Assembly (NCBI RefSeq): GCF_001648555.1
Contig: NZ_LQXM01000027.1
Span: forward strand, 186,001 to 250,000
From: Rossellomorea aquimaris TF-12
GTDB lineage: Bacteria; Bacillota; Bacilli; Bacillales; Bacillaceae_B
Direction of reading: 5' to 3'
DNA: 64,000 nucleotides
The notes under the pieces were generated by a model that made no database searches, was not told where the DNA came from, and saw nothing but the letters and a program-made list of their open reading frames with translations. How positions within the stretch are numbered: position 1 is the first letter of the stretch; every line of letters starts with the position of its first letter. The position numbers were made by a program, and so were the translations under genes. Shown here piece by piece: positions 8,145 through 19,618 of this stretch.

Positions 8145-8165
8145 TGTTAAGCCTCTTTTCTTTCG

Positions 8166-10526
8166 TTATTTAAACTGAACTACCGTCACACCGGTTCCAC
8201 CTTCACCTGCATCACCGAAGCGAATGCTCTTAACAGATCGATGATTGTTTAAATATTCTTGAACCCCTTGTCTCAAAGCCCCTGTACCTTTCCCATGAAT
8301 AATCGAAACACGGGGATAGCCTGCAAGTAATGCATCATCGATATACTTCTCTACTCTTGATAAGGCGTTTTCAAATCGCTCTCCACGTAAGTCCAGTTCT
8401 AAGCTCACATGAAAATCCTTTCCTTTAACAGTAGCCAGCGGCTTTGTTTCCACTTTTTGCTGTGATTGAATAAATTCCAGGTCAGATTCCTTCACCTTCA
8501 TTTTCATAATGCCCATTTGCACTTGCCACTCTTTGCTTGAAACCTTTTCAATTAGATGACCTTTTTGATCAAAGCTTAGTACCTTCACTTCATCTCCAGC
8601 TTTAAGCACCTGTTTACCATTGTTTCCTTTACTCTTTTGGACAGATGATTTCTTTAGTTTAGGGGTAGCTTCTTCTAATTGTTTCTTTGCATGAATCAGC
8701 TCATGTTCCTTTATTTGCGCAGATTTTTCCTTTTGCATCCTTCTTAAATCCTTAATCACCTGATCTGCTTCTTCTTTCGCTTTCTCTACTAAATCAGAAG
8801 CCTTCAATTGGGCTTTTTCGTAAAGCTGATCTTTCTTTTCATAGTACTCCATCATTTGCTTTTGCATATCTTTATGCATTTTTTCAGCTTGTCTCAGTAA
8901 CTCATGAGCTTCTTCCAGCTCTTTTTCACCCTGTCGTCTATTTTCCTCTAATGATGCAATCATGTTTTCGACTTCTTTTGTATCTGTTCCGATATGGGAC
9001 TTAGCTCTTAAAATGACTGAGTCAGATAGACCTAATCGCTTGGAAATCTCAAAAGCATTACTTCTCCCAGGGACTCCTAACAATAGTTTGTAGGTTGGAC
9101 TTAGAGTTTCTACATCAAATTCTACACTGGCATTCACAACACCTTCACGATTATAACCGTAGGCTTTGAGCTCTGGGTAATGAGTAGTAGCAACGACTCT
9201 TGCCCCTTTCCCATGTACCTCGTCCAGAATAGAAATCGCTAAAGCCGCTCCCTCTTGAGGGTCGGTACCTGCTCCCAATTCATCAAAAAGAACCAGGCTT
9301 TCATGATCTACTTTTTCAAGTATTTCTACGATATTCACCATATGTGAGGAGAACGTACTTAAGCTTTGTTCTATCGATTGCTCATCTCCAATGTCAGCAT
9401 AAATGGAACGGAAAATCCCCACTTCAGAATCATCAAGTGCGGGAATTGGTAACCCAGCCTGAGCCATCATATTGGTAAGACCTAACGTTTTCAGAGTAAC
9501 GGTCTTTCCTCCGGTATTAGGTCCCGTTATCACGATAGAAGAAAATTCCTTGCCTAATTCAATGTCATTTGCAACAGCTTCCTCTATCGGTAAAAGAGGG
9601 TGACGTGCCTTATTTAATTTTATTCTTCCCTCATTATTAATGATTGGTTTCGACCCTTTGATAGATCGACCAAACTTTGCCTTTGTAAACATAAAATCTA
9701 CATCTGACAAAATACTTACAATAAGAAGTAACTCTTCCGCTGCTTCCTGGACTTCTACTGATAGAGCGAGAAGGATTTTTTCAATTTCAGTTTGTTCCTT
9801 TAATCGAAGCTCTCTAAGCTGATTGTTTAATGCGACGATAGCTTCTGGTTCAATGAATAACGTTTGCCCAGACGAAGATTGATCGTGAATAATCCCGCCA
9901 TAGTGGCCTCTATACTCTTGCTTTACCGGAATCACATAACGATCATTTCGAATCGTGATAATGGCATCAGACAGCATTTTCTGTGCATTTGATGAACGAG
10001 TCATTTTTTCAAGCTTTTCACGAATACGACTTTCATTAGATCGCAGCTGTGTACGAATGGATCGAAGAGTTTCACTGGCAGAGTCTAATATCTCTCCATT
10101 ATCATCCACTACTTTTCGAATGTTTTGCTCTAAATAAGGAAGTGGAATAACTGTATTCATTTTATTCTCTAATAAAGGAATCTCAACTTCTTCTTCAAGC
10201 AATTCCTCTACAAATTTAGTTAATTTCCGACTGGCACGAATCGTACTTGCCACTTGTACTAATTCAGAAGGAGCGAGCATTCCACCTATTTGAGCACGCT
10301 TAACATGGGGACGAATATCAAATATTCCCCCTAGTGGTGCATGACCTTTAAGTCGGAGAATGGTCATCGCTTCGTCTGTCTCTTCATGAAGATGGACAAT
10401 CTCTTCGTACTCTACCGAAGGCAATAAAGAAGAGACACGAGCATGCCCTAGAGCAGAGGCAGCAAACCCCTTTAATAATTCTTTAATTTTATCAAACTCT
10501 AATGTTCTTAGTACTTTAGAATTCAC
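8166..10526 (-). CDS. mutS2: Endonuclease MutS2
   Basis: This 786-residue MutS2 is a MutS-like ATPase without the mismatch-recognition domain. In Bacillus it is implicated in recombination control and rescue of collided ribosomes. The order is core/clamp helices (1-290), the ATPase with Walker A GPNTGGKT (about 335) and Walker [14 protein letters not shown] (about 410), a long charged coiled coil (about 515-640), and a C-terminal Smr nuclease domain with LDLRGER and [11 protein letters not shown]. It starts at GTG 10526 with AAGGTGG about 11 nt upstream. It lies 19 bp after polX and before yshE. Confidence 0.97.
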   Translation of the reverse strand: MNSKVLRTLEFDKIKELLKGFAASALGHARVSSLLPSVEYEEIVHLHEETDEAMTILRLKGHAPLGGIFDIRPHVKRAQIGGMLAPSELVQVASTIRASRKLTKFVEELLEEEVEIPLLENKMNTVIPLPYLEQNIRKVVDDNGEILDSASETLRSIRTQLRSNESRIREKLEKMTRSSNAQKMLSDAIITIRNDRYVIPVKQEYRGHYGGIIHDQSSSGQTLFIEPEAIVALNNQLRELRLKEQTEIEKILLALSVEVQEAAEELLLIVSILSDVDFMFTKAKFGRSIKGSKPIINNEGRIKLNKARHPLLPIEEAVANDIELGKEFSSIVITGPNTGGKTVTLKTLGLTNMMAQAGLPIPALDDSEVGIFRSIYADIGDEQSIEQSLSTFSSHMVNIVEILEKVDHESLVLFDELGAGTDPQEGAALAISILDEVHGKGARVVATTHYPELKAYGYNREGVVNASVEFDVETLSPTYKLLLGVPGRSNAFEISKRLGLSDSVILRAKSHIGTDTKEVENMIASLEENRRQGEKELEEAHELLRQAEKMHKDMQKQMMEYYEKKDQLYEKAQLKASDLVEKAKEEADQVIKDLRRMQKEKSAQIKEHELIHAKKQLEEATPKLKKSSVQKSKGNNGKQVLKAGDEVKVLSFDQKGHLIEKVSSKEWQVQMGIMKMKVKESDLEFIQSQQKVETKPLATVKGKDFHVSLELDLRGERFENALSRVEKYIDDALLAGYPRVSIIHGKGTGALRQGVQEYLNNHRSVKSIRFGDAGEGGTGVTVVQFK

Positions 10527-10545
10527 AGAACAGATTCCACCTTTT

Positions 10546-12258
10546 TCAATTGTTTCGTCTTATAAATGTTAATAATTCCTCTTTGTCACTTGCATTTAAC
10601 ACTGTATCTTTCTTTATCCATCCTTTTCTGGCTGTTCCAATACCGATTTTCATAAAATCTAAATGCTCTACGCTATGAGCATCTGTATTGATGACGAGTT
10701 TCACGTTACTTTCCTGAGCTTTTCGAATGTTTTCTGCAGAAAGATCAAGTCTGTTTGGATTCGCATTAAGCTCTAAAGCCGTGTTCGTTTCTTTCGCCAG
10801 CTGGATTAGAAGATCCATGTCCACGTCGTACCCTTCTCTTCTACCAATGATTCTACCTGTTGGATGGGCAATTATATCTACATGGGCACTTCTCAAGGCA
10901 GTAGATAACCTCTCCATAATTTTTTCTTGGGATTGAGAAAAGCTAGAATGTATAGAAGCGATGACTACATCGACTTTTTCAAGGATTTCATCGGAATAAT
11001 CTAATGTACCATCTGGCAAAATATCCATTTCAATACCTGAAAGAACTTCAATATCGTCATACTTCTTATTTATTTCTTTTATTTCATCTATTTGTTTTAT
11101 TAAGCGCTCGGGTGTTAACCCGTTGGCCACACGTAAATATTGTGAATGATCCGTGATCGCCATATATTGATAGCCTTTATTCCTGCATGCTTCCACCATT
11201 TCCTCAATAGAATAAGCGCCGTCAGACCAGGTTGAATGCATATGAAGATCGCCTTTTATATGTTCCAGCTCAATCAACGGATAGTCCTTATGAAAATCCT
11301 CTACTTCTTTCCCATCTTCTCTTAGTTCGGGTGGGATATAGGCGAGATCAAAGTGATGAAAGAATTCTTCCTCTGTTTTAAAGGTGATGACTTTCCCTGT
11401 TTCACTAATCTCTACTCCGTATTCACTGATCTTTTCTCCTTTTTCTTTTGCTAATTGGCGCATACGAACATTATGATCCTTTGAACCAGTAAAGTGATGG
11501 AGAGCCGTAACGAATTCTTCCGGCTTTACAATACGAAAGTCAATGCTTACATCCCAATTATAGTGAAGAGTTAATGAGACTTTTGTTTCACCAGCTCCAA
11601 TGATTTCAACAATGTTTGGCAGGTTCAATAATTCTTCCTTTACCGCTTTGGGATCGTCCGTTGACAAAATAAAATCAAGATCTTTAATCGTTTCTCTCAT
11701 TCTTCTCAAGCTTCCTGCCCGGGAAAACTGCAAGATAGGTTTAATTGAAGAAAGAAAGCTCTCCATTTCCTCTGCAATTCCGTTCATGTAAGCGATCGGC
11801 AATCGATCGGGTCTTTTTCCTACTTGTTCAATTGACGCTAAGATCTTTTCCTCTGTCTTCTTTCCAAATCCAGCAAGGTCTTGAACTTTATTCTCCTTGC
11901 AAGCATCTTCAAGATCTTGAATATTTTCTACACCAAGTTCACTGTATAATTTTGCAATCTTTTTCCCACCTAATCCAGGGAGCTGAAGAAGAGGAACTAA
12001 ACCTTTTGGAACTTCTTCCTTTAATTCTTCAAGAACCGAAGACTTCCCTTCATTGATATACTCCTCTATTACCCCGGCAGTCCCTTTTCCAATTCCACTA
12101 AGTTTGGTAAAATCACTTATTTCATTTAAGCTTCGATCATCATTTTCTAATGCAGCTGCTGCTTTTCTATAAGCTGATATCTTAAAGGAATTTTCACCTT
12201 TAAGCTCCATATAAATGCCAATTTCCTCTAATAATTTTATAATATCTTTTTTATTCAA
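10546..12258 (-). CDS. polX: DNA polymerase/3'-5' exonuclease PolX
   Basis: This 570-residue family X polymerase acts in base-excision repair. The N-terminal half has helix-hairpin-helix motifs ([36 protein letters not shown]) and the nucleotidyltransferase segment [17 protein letters not shown]. The C-terminal PHP domain supplies the metal-dependent exonuclease: [12 protein letters not shown] (about 335), [23 protein letters not shown] and NTDAH. I chose TTG 12258 (LNKKDI...) because AAGG lies 8 nt upstream and the B. subtilis protein starts there. The GTG at 12267 overlaps the ribosome site. Confidence 0.95.
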   Translation of the reverse strand: MNKKDIIKLLEEIGIYMELKGENSFKISAYRKAAAALENDDRSLNEISDFTKLSGIGKGTAGVIEEYINEGKSSVLEELKEEVPKGLVPLLQLPGLGGKKIAKLYSELGVENIQDLEDACKENKVQDLAGFGKKTEEKILASIEQVGKRPDRLPIAYMNGIAEEMESFLSSIKPILQFSRAGSLRRMRETIKDLDFILSTDDPKAVKEELLNLPNIVEIIGAGETKVSLTLHYNWDVSIDFRIVKPEEFVTALHHFTGSKDHNVRMRQLAKEKGEKISEYGVEISETGKVITFKTEEEFFHHFDLAYIPPELREDGKEVEDFHKDYPLIELEHIKGDLHMHSTWSDGAYSIEEMVEACRNKGYQYMAITDHSQYLRVANGLTPERLIKQIDEIKEINKKYDDIEVLSGIEMDILPDGTLDYSDEILEKVDVVIASIHSSFSQSQEKIMERLSTALRSAHVDIIAHPTGRIIGRREGYDVDMDLLIQLAKETNTALELNANPNRLDLSAENIRKAQESNVKLVINTDAHSVEHLDFMKIGIGTARKGWIKKDTVLNASDKEELLTFIRRNN

Positions 12259-12367
12259 AGTACTCACCTTCTTTTATTAAGATACACCATCTATGTAAAA
12301 AACCTACTCATTCTATGAATAAGAAAATCGATCTTTCCTCTTATATAGTAGCAAAATTGTGAGAAAA

Positions 12368-12458
12368 AGAAAAAAGACTGACTTGTAAGACAAACATGTT
12401 CCTTTAGCCAGGGTGAAATTCCCTTAACTAAAAAATGTTTACTCTTAAAGTCAGCCTC
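12368..12458 (-). terminator. Long branched terminator after yshB
   Basis: The outer stem GACTGACTT/AAGTCAGTC encloses about 70 nt that folds again (AAACAT with ATGTTT, CTAAAG with a TTTAG-type partner, GGG with CCC). TTTTTTCTTTTT follows on the minus strand. It starts within the end of yshB and would separate zapA-yshB from polX-mutS2-yshE. Confidence 0.65.
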
Positions 12459-12461
12459 CTT

Positions 12462-13001
12462 TTAGGCTACATATTCAATCCACCATTTTTCTACCAAATC
12501 TGAAAATACAGGTGTATGTTTCACCATTGCCTCTGCAATAATCGAATGATTAATTAATAATTGCACTGACTCTATTGGTAATAATACGGCAATAAATAAT
12601 AATATGAAAATAACTAAGTACGTTTCTACCAATCCTAATAGTCCACCACCAAGAATGTTTAATTGTTTTAATATTGGTAGATGAGCAACAAAATCAAGCA
12701 TTGAACCAATAATTTGAAGCAGAATTTTCACCGCAAAAAATATCATAGCAAACGCAATAACACGATAATATGCTTGGTCTAAATTTGTACTTTCAAAAAT
12801 CATATTCAACTTTGATTGTTCGTCCAGTACTGGATATGGAATCCAAAGGGTTAGTTTCGGTGCAAGCTGATCATAGTATATGTATGCTACAATAAAAGAG
12901 ACGATAAATCCTGCCATGTGGATGGCTTGTAAGATAAATCCACGTTTTAAACCTATAAAGAATCCTATCAATAGGATGATTAATATAGCTAAATCCAGCA
13001 T
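12462..13001 (-). CDS. yshB: CvpA-family membrane protein
   Basis: This 179-residue protein has four hydrophobic spans, at about residues 4-20, 26-46, 79-101 and 113-143. The N-terminus MLDLAILIILLIGFFIGLKRGF carries the CvpA-family GxxxGxxRG-like turn. E. coli CvpA is linked to colicin V production, but the biochemical role in Bacillus is unknown. It follows zapA by 7 bp, as in B. subtilis, so the two share a transcript. Confidence 0.85.
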   Translation of the reverse strand: MLDLAILIILLIGFFIGLKRGFILQAIHMAGFIVSFIVAYIYYDQLAPKLTLWIPYPVLDEQSKLNMIFESTNLDQAYYRVIAFAMIFFAVKILLQIIGSMLDFVAHLPILKQLNILGGGLLGLVETYLVIFILLFIAVLLPIESVQLLINHSIIAEAMVKHTPVFSDLVEKWWIEYVA

Positions 13002-13008
13002 CTTTTAT

Positions 13009-13284
13009 TCAATCCTTTAATCGTTTAATTTCTTGCTCTAAACTCTCAAACTTTTCTTTTAGTTTGATATAATCATTAACGGCATTTACAGCCGTTAATA
13101 CAGCAAGTCTACTCGTATCTAGAGAAGGGTTCATGGAGTTAATTTCTCTCATTTTGTCGTCCACTTTAGAACAAACAAATCGAATTTGACTGGTTGATTC
13201 AGTACCAACAATTGTATATTGTTGACCATAAATATCCACAGTGGTGCGGTTTTTTTGTTCTTTAGACACCCCAAAAGCCCCCAT
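13009..13284 (-). CDS. zapA: Cell division protein ZapA
   Basis: This 91-residue protein promotes FtsZ filament bundling at the division site. The core [18 protein letters not shown] is nearly as in B. subtilis, followed by the [11 protein letters not shown] helix and a C-terminal coiled coil ([21 protein letters not shown]). Two starts are possible: ATG 13284 with AGGAT upstream, or GTG 13269 (SKEQKNR...) with GGGGG upstream. The second better matches the B. subtilis length. It is the first gene before yshB and is divergent from rnhC. Confidence 0.93.
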   Translation of the reverse strand: MGAFGVSKEQKNRTTVDIYGQQYTIVGTESTSQIRFVCSKVDDKMREINSMNPSLDTSRLAVLTAVNAVNDYIKLKEKFESLEQEIKRLKD

Positions 13285-13390
13285 TCTTTAGAATCCTAAA
13301 CATTATCATACCATGAAATCTTTTTGTTTTGGAAGGAAATTGTCATAAGAGGTCACATTTTTTATTATTTTGTCATAAGGAGTGGTTTTT

Positions 13391-14317
13391 TTGGCGAATA
13401 CAGTTATCGTAGCAAGCAAAGAAATATTAAATAAAATGAAGGTTTACTATCAGAAAGAGTGCATAGAGAAAGTACCACAAGGTGCACTCTTTGTAGCCAA
13501 ACCAAGCGGCTGTACAGTAACAGCATATAAATCAGGAAAAGTATTATTTCAGGGTGCAAAGGGTGAGGAAGAAGCAAGTATATGGGGTAACAGCCAACCA
13601 TCAAAGGTCAAATCTCCGTCTAAAGGAGGAACCGCTACGCTACCAGAAAATTTTGCATCATGGTCTGTTGTTGGATCTGATGAAGTAGGAACAGGTGACT
13701 TCTTTGGTCCCATCACGGTAGTAAGTGCCTATGTACATAAGGATCAAATACCTTTAATGAAGGAGCTTGGTGTAAAAGATTCTAAAAATTTATCTGATCC
13801 TCAAATCATTAAAATAGCCAAGGATTTAATCAACACCATTCCCTATAGTTTATTGATTCTTCACAATACAAAATACAATGCCCTTCAAGAGAAAGGCATG
13901 ACCCAAGGGAAGATGAAAGCCATTTTACATAACCAAGCCATTCTTCACTTACTGGAGAAGATGCAGCCAGAGGAACCGGAAGCCATTCTCATTGATCAAT
14001 TCGTAGAAAAAAACACATACTTCAAACACATCAATGCTCAAAAGAAAATACAAAAAGACCGTGTTTATTTTAGTACGAAAGGTGAAAGTATCCACATTGC
14101 AGTAGCCGCTGCGTCCATTATCGCTCGCTACGCTTTTCTCAAAGAAATGGATAAACTAAGTACGAAAACAGGAGTCGAGATTCCAAAAGGTGCAGGAAAG
14201 CACGTAGATGTGGCAGCAGCCAAAATCATTAAGGGAAAAGGGATTGAAGAATTAAAATCAATTACAAAGTGGCATTTTGCCAACAGTGAAAAAGCGATTA
14301 GGCTTGCTAAAAAATAG
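13391..14317 (+). CDS. rnhC: Ribonuclease HIII
   Basis: This 308-residue enzyme cleaves RNA in RNA-DNA hybrids. An N-terminal TBP-like substrate-binding domain (1-85) precedes the RNase H fold. The catalytic D-E-D-D set fits GSDEVGTGDFFGP (about 95), KDSKNLSD, and ILIDQF (about 200). I chose TTG 13391 because AAGGAG lies exactly 8 nt upstream; the GTG at 13382 overlaps that site. It is one of few plus-strand genes, transcribed away from zapA, and ends at a strong terminator. Confidence 0.95.
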   Translation: MANTVIVASKEILNKMKVYYQKECIEKVPQGALFVAKPSGCTVTAYKSGKVLFQGAKGEEEASIWGNSQPSKVKSPSKGGTATLPENFASWSVVGSDEVGTGDFFGPITVVSAYVHKDQIPLMKELGVKDSKNLSDPQIIKIAKDLINTIPYSLLILHNTKYNALQEKGMTQGKMKAILHNQAILHLLEKMQPEEPEAILIDQFVEKNTYFKHINAQKKIQKDRVYFSTKGESIHIAVAAASIIARYAFLKEMDKLSTKTGVEIPKGAGKHVDVAAAKIIKGKGIEELKSITKWHFANSEKAIRLAKK

Positions 14318-14324
14318 ATTGAAC

Positions 14325-14358
14325 AAACCCAGTCCTCTAGGAGAGACTGGGTTTTGGT
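14325..14358 (+). terminator. Terminator of rnhC
   Basis: AAACCCAGTC pairs with GACTGGGTTT, followed by TGGTTTGGT. It starts a few bases after the rnhC stop. Confidence 0.85.
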
Positions 14359-14524
14359 TTGGTCTATGGAGTTAAGATCGAAAAATCGCTTATAAATTTT
14401 CGAATCCGGCTCATAAAATTGGAGAGAGAGTAAAGCAGTGAAGATTTGGACCTTTAAAAAAGTTCACATGAAGATCGTTTGAACTGAAAATTGAACAGTT
14501 TTATAGTTTCCAATTCAGATGAAT

Positions 14525-14557
14525 CAAAAAAGATGCCAGACTCTAAGCCTGACATCT
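14525..14557 (-). terminator. Terminator of pheST
   Basis: The ten-base stem GATGTCAGGC/GTCTGGCATC with loop TTAGA is followed by TTTTTT on the minus strand. It lies just after the pheT stop. Between here and the rnhC terminator (14359-14524) I see nothing. Confidence 0.9.
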
Positions 14558-14567
14558 CCAATGAATA

Positions 14568-16982
14568 TTATCCTCTTAATTCTGCCCCAGCTTCTGCTTT
14601 AACAGCTTGAAGGACTTTATCATGTACTTTTACTACTTCTTCATCCGTTAAGGTTTTAGAAGGATCAAAGTATTTTAATGAGAATGCGAGAGATTTTTTC
14701 CCTGCTTCCATATGTTCTCCCTCGTAAAGGTCAAATACAGAAACCTCTTTCAGCAGCTTGCCTCCAGCTTTCTCAATGATTCCTTTTAACTCACCCGCTT
14801 TTACTTTCTGCTCTACAACAAGGGCAATGTCTCTTGTAATAGAAGGATGGCGAGGAATTGGAGAATAGCTTAACGCCGGCTTTTCATAATGGAAAATAGG
14901 GTTAGTCTTAAGTTCAAAAACATATGTTTCGTTAAGATCCAGCTCTTTTTCCATTTCTGGGTGAATGGCACCTACAAAACCAATGACTTCATCACCAATT
15001 AAAATTTCAGCTGTTCTTCCAGGGTGCATTCCATCAATGGTTCCCTGGCGGAAAGAGATCGCTTCAGACACTCCGATTTCCTCAAACAAGCCTTCTAAGA
15101 TCCCTTTTGCTACATAAAAGTCAACGGGTTTCTTTTCTCCTTGCCAAGGATGTAGATGCCATAGTCCTGTTAGGGCACCTGCAATATGCTCTTCTTCAGT
15201 TGGAAGTTCTTCTCCTGTCTCTTTTAAGAAAACCGAGCCTACTTCATAAAAAGCTAAAGAGTCATTTTGACGAGCTTTATTGTAGGAAACCACTTCCAGA
15301 AGCTGTGGAATAATGCTTAAACGAAGATTACTGCGTTCTTCACTCATTGGCATTAATAAACGAACAGGCTCCCTTACATCCAGAGCATATTTCGTTGCTT
15401 TAGCATCATTTGTCAATGAATAGGTAATCGCTTGTAGGAGGCCTGCCCCCTCAAGATAACGACGAACTGTACGACGTTTTAATTGATGAGTACTAAGTCC
15501 ACCTGGCGTTGCTTCACCTTTAGGAAGTGTTAGTGGAAGATTGTCGTAACCATATAAACGAGCCACTTCTTCAAGCAAATCTTCAGGGATTGTAATATCT
15601 CCTCTTCTGGATGGAGCTGTTACAGTAAATGTTGATTCCATTACTTCCAACTCGAATTGGAGACGACGGAAAATTTCTTTTACTTCCTCTACTGAAATGG
15701 AAGTTCCTAATGAGTCATTGATTTTCTCTAACGTAATTTCTACTTTAGAAGGTTCAACCGTTAGTTCATTAAATAACACTGTTCCTTGGAGAACTTCTCC
15801 ACCTGCATACGTTGCCATCAGCTCTGCTGCACGTTCACCAGCCTGTAACACACGATTAGGATCTACACCTTTTTCAAAACGAGCGCTCGCTTCACTTCTT
15901 AATCCGTGATCTTTCGAAGCTCCTCTAACAATTCCACCTGTAAAATAAGCAGCTTCTAATAATACAGTGGTTGTGTCATTTTGCACTTCAGAGTTAGCAC
16001 CACCCATTACTCCTGCTAATGCTATTGGTTCAGAACCATTGGTAATCACAAGATGATCACTCTTTAGCGTTCTTTCAGCATCATCTAACGTGATGAAGGT
16101 TTCACCTTCCGTCGCGCGACGCACCAGGATTTCCTTTGAGCCTAGACGATCATAGTCAAAGGCATGTAATGGCTGACCGTATTCTAATAACACATAATTC
16201 GTAATATCTACCACATTATTATGAGGGCGGATACCTGCTGCAATCAATGCGTTTTGCATCCAAAGAGGTGACGGTCCAATCTTTACATTCTTAATTACTT
16301 TAGCACCGTACAAAGGATTATCTTCTTTTGCTTCTACGTTGACTGATATATAATCAGATGCTTTTTCTGTTCCTTCGGCTACCTCAACTTTAGGAAGCTT
16401 TACTTCTCGATCTAAAATAGCCGCTACTTCATAGGCAACTCCCAGCATACTTAAACAATCAGAACGGTTAGGGGTTAAACCAAGCTCTAAAATGGCGTCA
16501 TCAAGGTTTAATTGCTCCACTGCATTTTTCCCGACTTCTGTATCATCAGAAAATACATAAATACCTTCAGCATGCTCTTTTGGCACAAGCTTCCCTTCAA
16601 CACCCAGTTCCTGCAAGGAACAAATCATACCATGAGAAGCCTCGCCTCTAAGCTTAGCCTTTTTAATTTTGAAGTTGCCTGGTAAGACTGCCCCCACTTT
16701 TGCAACTGCCACCTTTTGCCCTTTGGCTACATTAGGAGCACCACAAATGATTTGTACAGGCTCTTCTTCACCTACATCAACTAAGCACTTATTTAATTTG
16801 TCTGCATCCGGGTGAGGTTCGCATTGTAAAACGTGACCTACAACAACATTTTTAATGCCTTCACCAATTCTTTCTACGCCTTCAACCTCAATACCACTTC
16901 TTGTAATCATTTCTGCTAACTCTTCAGGTGCGACACCTGATAAGTCTACATAATTTTCTAGCCATTTATATGAAACAAACAT
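14568..16982 (-). CDS. pheT: Phenylalanyl-tRNA synthetase beta subunit
   Basis: This 804-residue subunit of the alpha2-beta2 PheRS carries the editing site and tRNA anchoring domains. Visible parts are the N-terminal tRNA-binding domain ([18 protein letters not shown], about 45), the B3/B4 editing region ([25 protein letters not shown] segment), B5 ([23 protein letters not shown]), the catalytic-like domain, and the C-terminal ferredoxin-fold anticodon-binding domain ([12 protein letters not shown]...FDLYEG). I chose ATG 16982 (MFVSYKW), which has GGAGG 7 nt upstream and gives exactly the B. subtilis length. It is co-transcribed with pheS 29 bp upstream under a T-box. Confidence 0.96.
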   Translation of the reverse strand: MFVSYKWLENYVDLSGVAPEELAEMITRSGIEVEGVERIGEGIKNVVVGHVLQCEPHPDADKLNKCLVDVGEEEPVQIICGAPNVAKGQKVAVAKVGAVLPGNFKIKKAKLRGEASHGMICSLQELGVEGKLVPKEHAEGIYVFSDDTEVGKNAVEQLNLDDAILELGLTPNRSDCLSMLGVAYEVAAILDREVKLPKVEVAEGTEKASDYISVNVEAKEDNPLYGAKVIKNVKIGPSPLWMQNALIAAGIRPHNNVVDITNYVLLEYGQPLHAFDYDRLGSKEILVRRATEGETFITLDDAERTLKSDHLVITNGSEPIALAGVMGGANSEVQNDTTTVLLEAAYFTGGIVRGASKDHGLRSEASARFEKGVDPNRVLQAGERAAELMATYAGGEVLQGTVLFNELTVEPSKVEITLEKINDSLGTSISVEEVKEIFRRLQFELEVMESTFTVTAPSRRGDITIPEDLLEEVARLYGYDNLPLTLPKGEATPGGLSTHQLKRRTVRRYLEGAGLLQAITYSLTNDAKATKYALDVREPVRLLMPMSEERSNLRLSIIPQLLEVVSYNKARQNDSLAFYEVGSVFLKETGEELPTEEEHIAGALTGLWHLHPWQGEKKPVDFYVAKGILEGLFEEIGVSEAISFRQGTIDGMHPGRTAEILIGDEVIGFVGAIHPEMEKELDLNETYVFELKTNPIFHYEKPALSYSPIPRHPSITRDIALVVEQKVKAGELKGIIEKAGGKLLKEVSVFDLYEGEHMEAGKKSLAFSLKYFDPSKTLTDEEVVKVHDKVLQAVKAEAGAELRG

Positions 16983-17011
16983 GTCTATACCTCCGATCAA
17001 TTATTGTCTAG

Positions 17012-18049
17012 TTATTCTTTAACGCCGAACTGTGTAACAAAACGAGTGTCATTCGTATAGAAGTGACGAATATCATCAATACCATACTTCAGCATGGCAA
17101 TACGCTCTGGTCCCATACCGAATGCGAAGCCTGAATATTTCTTTGAATCAAACCCTGCCATTTCAAGTACATTTGGGTGAACCATACCGGCACCGAGGAT
17201 TTCGATCCAGCCTGTTCCCTTACATACTCGACAGCCTTCTCCACCACAGATTTTACATGAAATATCCATTTCAACAGAAGGCTCTGTGAATGGGAAGAAG
17301 CTAGGACGTAAGCGAATTTCACGATCTTCACCGAACATTTTTTTCGCAAAGACTTCCAGAGTACCTTTTAAATCACTCATACGGATTTGTTCATCGACAA
17401 CTAATCCTTCAATTTGCATAAATTGATGGGAATGAGTCGCATCATCTGTGTCACGGCGATACACTTTACCCGGACAAATAATTTTGATCGGGCCATTTCC
17501 TTTCGCCAGTTCCATCGTTCTTGCTTGCACAGGAGATGTATGGGTACGGAGCAATGTTTCTTCCGTAATGTAGAAGGAATCTTGCATATCTCGTGCAGGA
17601 TGCCCTTTAGGAAGATTTAAGGCTTCAAAATTATAGAAATCCTTTTCCACTTCAGGACCTTCAGCAATCGTATAGCCCATTCCAATAAATAAATCTTCAA
17701 TTTCTTCTACAATCATCGTCAGAGGATGGTGATTTCCTTTTCGTACCGGACGGCCAGGAAGAGTGACATCAATCGTTTCAGATTGAAGTTTTTTCTCCAC
17801 CGCTTCTTTTTCAAGCTTAGCTTGTTTCGCTTCGAGTTTCTCTGTGATTGCTCCACGAACTTCATTCGCGAGAGCCCCCATTTTAGGTCGCTCTTCAGCT
17901 GAAAGTTTTCCCATTCCTTTTAGAGCTTCTGTTACAGGTCCTTTTTTCCCTAAATAGGCAACTCGAATGTTGTTCAATTCTTTTAAGTCGTCTGCGTCAT
18001 TAATTTTTCCAATGGCTTCTTCTTGAAGAGATCTTAATTTATCCTCCAT
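17012..18049 (-). CDS. pheS: Phenylalanyl-tRNA synthetase alpha subunit
   Basis: This 345-residue catalytic subunit has a class II aminoacyl-tRNA synthetase core. An N-terminal coiled coil (about 1-85) docks tRNA. Motif 2 is visible in [23 protein letters not shown] and motif 3 in [20 protein letters not shown] cysteine pair set ([12 protein letters not shown]) is the zinc-like insert typical of Gram-positive PheS. I chose ATG 18049 (MEDKLRS) with AAGGAGG upstream; an adjacent ATG at 18052 is also possible, and the longer frame runs into the leader. Charged tRNA-Phe controls it through the T-box upstream. Confidence 0.97.
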   Translation of the reverse strand: MEDKLRSLQEEAIGKINDADDLKELNNIRVAYLGKKGPVTEALKGMGKLSAEERPKMGALANEVRGAITEKLEAKQAKLEKEAVEKKLQSETIDVTLPGRPVRKGNHHPLTMIVEEIEDLFIGMGYTIAEGPEVEKDFYNFEALNLPKGHPARDMQDSFYITEETLLRTHTSPVQARTMELAKGNGPIKIICPGKVYRRDTDDATHSHQFMQIEGLVVDEQIRMSDLKGTLEVFAKKMFGEDREIRLRPSFFPFTEPSVEMDISCKICGGEGCRVCKGTGWIEILGAGMVHPNVLEMAGFDSKKYSGFAFGMGPERIAMLKYGIDDIRHFYTNDTRFVTQFGVKE

Positions 18050-18113
18050 CATTCTTCCTCCTTTAATCGATGTAGACATGTTATTTGCACCTTTTTTCAC
18101 GTTTAAAAACAAA

Positions 18114-18383
18114 TAAAAAAACCCCATCCCAGAAAGGGACGAGGTTTATATTCGCGGTACCACCCTTATAAGTATAACGATCAATAACTATACTCACTTC
18201 ATTCGGATAACGGCTTTGCCGGTGCATCTTTACGAATCTCGTGTGAGAAACGGTCCCGATGCCAACTCGAGAGGTGAAATGTTCACATCATGCTTTCTTA
18301 AGAATGCTTTCAGTCTAAGGCATTCTTTCCCTAAAAGAAGGGCATGTGCTACTTTCCTCTTTCAACGTTTTTAAGGTATATGT
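18114..18383 (-). ncRNA. T-box riboswitch (tRNA-Phe) of pheST
   Basis: The minus strand carries the T-box signature AAGGGTGGTACCGCG (18153-18167). A terminator stem (AACCTCGTCCC/GGGATGGGGTT) and T run follow at about 18114-18148. Near the 5' end, a likely specifier TTC followed by A (18276-18278) fits a Phe codon. Uncharged tRNA-Phe would stabilise the antiterminator and allow pheST transcription. Confidence 0.93.
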
Positions 18384-18388
18384 GCTTT

Positions 18389-18417
18389 ATTATAGTGAAT
18401 TTTTCATTGAAATTCAA
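18389..18417 (-). promoter_or_regulatory. SigA promoter of pheST
   Basis: TTGAAT and TATAAT are separated by 17 nt and sit immediately upstream of the T-box leader. Confidence 0.8.
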
Positions 18418-18433
18418 ATCTTTTAAGAAAAAA

Positions 18434-19195
18434 TCACTGCCCATTTTTAAAATAATACAAAAGGATTCCAGCAGCAATGGCAACATTTAAGGATTCACTC
18501 TTGCCGTATATAGGAATATACAGGTTTTGATCAGTTAGAGACAGTACTTCTTGTGACATTCCGCTTCCTTCATTTCCAACAATTAATGCATAAGACCCTT
18601 TGGGTTGAATGGTTACATATTCCACGCCATTTTCTAGAGTAGTACCGTAAACAGGCACTCCCTTTTCCTTTAACAGGGTAATCACTTCTGTAAGATCCTT
18701 TCGTACAATAGGCAGATGAAAGTGGCTACCTTGGGCAGAACGCAACACTTTCGGATTATACGGGTCAGCCGTACCCTTTCCTAATACTACTAAGTCAATT
18801 CCCGCTGCATCGGCTGTCCGAATAATCGTTCCAATATTCCCTGGATCCTGCAGCCCATCTAAAAGCAATAAAGTCTTTGCATTCTCTATGTTGGCACTAT
18901 CTTCTTTTTGTTTACAAATGGCAAAAACACCTTGAGTCGTTTCCGTATCAGACAGAACTTTGCCTACTTCTTCTGAAACCAATGTCATTGGGATAGAATC
19001 TACATTCCATTTATTCGGAAGGTCAATTCCTTCTACCGAGATGATTTCAAGAACTGTGTCTTCCTGTTTTAACGCTTCTTCCACTAAATGAAAACCTTCA
19101 ATGATATATGTACGAGATTGATCTCTTTCTTTTTTGATTAAAAGTTTTTTCCACTGTTTGACTACAGGATTTTTTGAGGATTGAATAAACTTCAA
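18434..19195 (-). CDS. ysgA: TrmH/SpoU-family RNA 2'-O-methyltransferase
   Basis: This 253-residue SPOUT methyltransferase transfers methyl from S-adenosylmethionine to rRNA or tRNA ribose; the target is not known. An N-terminal substrate-binding domain begins with SSKNPVVKQWKKLLIKKERD. The SpoU motifs are LLLDGLQDPGNIGTIIRTADA (about 120), ALIVGNEGSGMS (about 200) and LYIPIYGKSESLNVAIAAGILLY at the end. It starts at TTG 19195 with AAAGGAG 9 nt upstream. It lies next to pheST, as in B. subtilis. No clear terminator follows before the pheST promoter. Confidence 0.92.
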   Translation of the reverse strand: MKFIQSSKNPVVKQWKKLLIKKERDQSRTYIIEGFHLVEEALKQEDTVLEIISVEGIDLPNKWNVDSIPMTLVSEEVGKVLSDTETTQGVFAICKQKEDSANIENAKTLLLLDGLQDPGNIGTIIRTADAAGIDLVVLGKGTADPYNPKVLRSAQGSHFHLPIVRKDLTEVITLLKEKGVPVYGTTLENGVEYVTIQPKGSYALIVGNEGSGMSQEVLSLTDQNLYIPIYGKSESLNVAIAAGILLYYFKNGQ

Positions 19196-19321
19196 TCGAA
19201 TCCGCTCCTTTAGTTTTACTTTTCAAGCATTCATTATACCTTATCTTTCATACATAATAAATTCATTTTGAGACATGATAACAATGAATTCCTCATCCTA
19301 AACAAAAAGGAGTAATGTGTG

Positions 19322-19543
19322 ATGAATCTGAATTTAAGAAAAGCAATCATACACAATGTTTCTGGAAATAATCAAGATGAACTACGAGACACGATTGTAG
19401 ATGCCATTCAAGGTGGAGAAGAAAAAACGCTGCCAGGTTTAGGAGTTCTTCTGGAGGTATTTTGGCAAAATGCCGATCAGCAAGAGCAAAAAATGCTTCT
19501 GGACACACTTGAAGAGTCCTTACAACAGCAGCAAACTCAATAA
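19322..19543 (+). CDS. sspI: Small acid-soluble spore protein SspI
   Basis: This 73-residue minor SASP of the SspI family is made in the forespore. [23 protein letters not shown] and [12 protein letters not shown] match the B. subtilis protein closely. I chose ATG 19322 to match the B. subtilis start (MDLNL); AAGGAG lies 9 nt upstream, and an adjacent GTG at 19319 is possible. It is a single plus-strand gene closed by a terminator. A forespore (SigG) promoter is expected from biology, but I did not identify one. Confidence 0.95.
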   Translation: MNLNLRKAIIHNVSGNNQDELRDTIVDAIQGGEEKTLPGLGVLLEVFWQNADQQEQKMLLDTLEESLQQQQTQ

Positions 19544-19544
19544 T

Positions 19545-19582
19545 GAAAAAAGGGTAGCCTGTGATGGGCTGCCTTTTTTTTG
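19545..19582 (+). terminator. Terminator of sspI
   Basis: AGGGTAGCC pairs with GGGCTGCCT around TGTGAT, followed by a T run. Confidence 0.88.
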
Positions 19583-19618
19583 AAGAGACGTCGAGTTTTC
19601 TTGGGGGATGCATGTATG

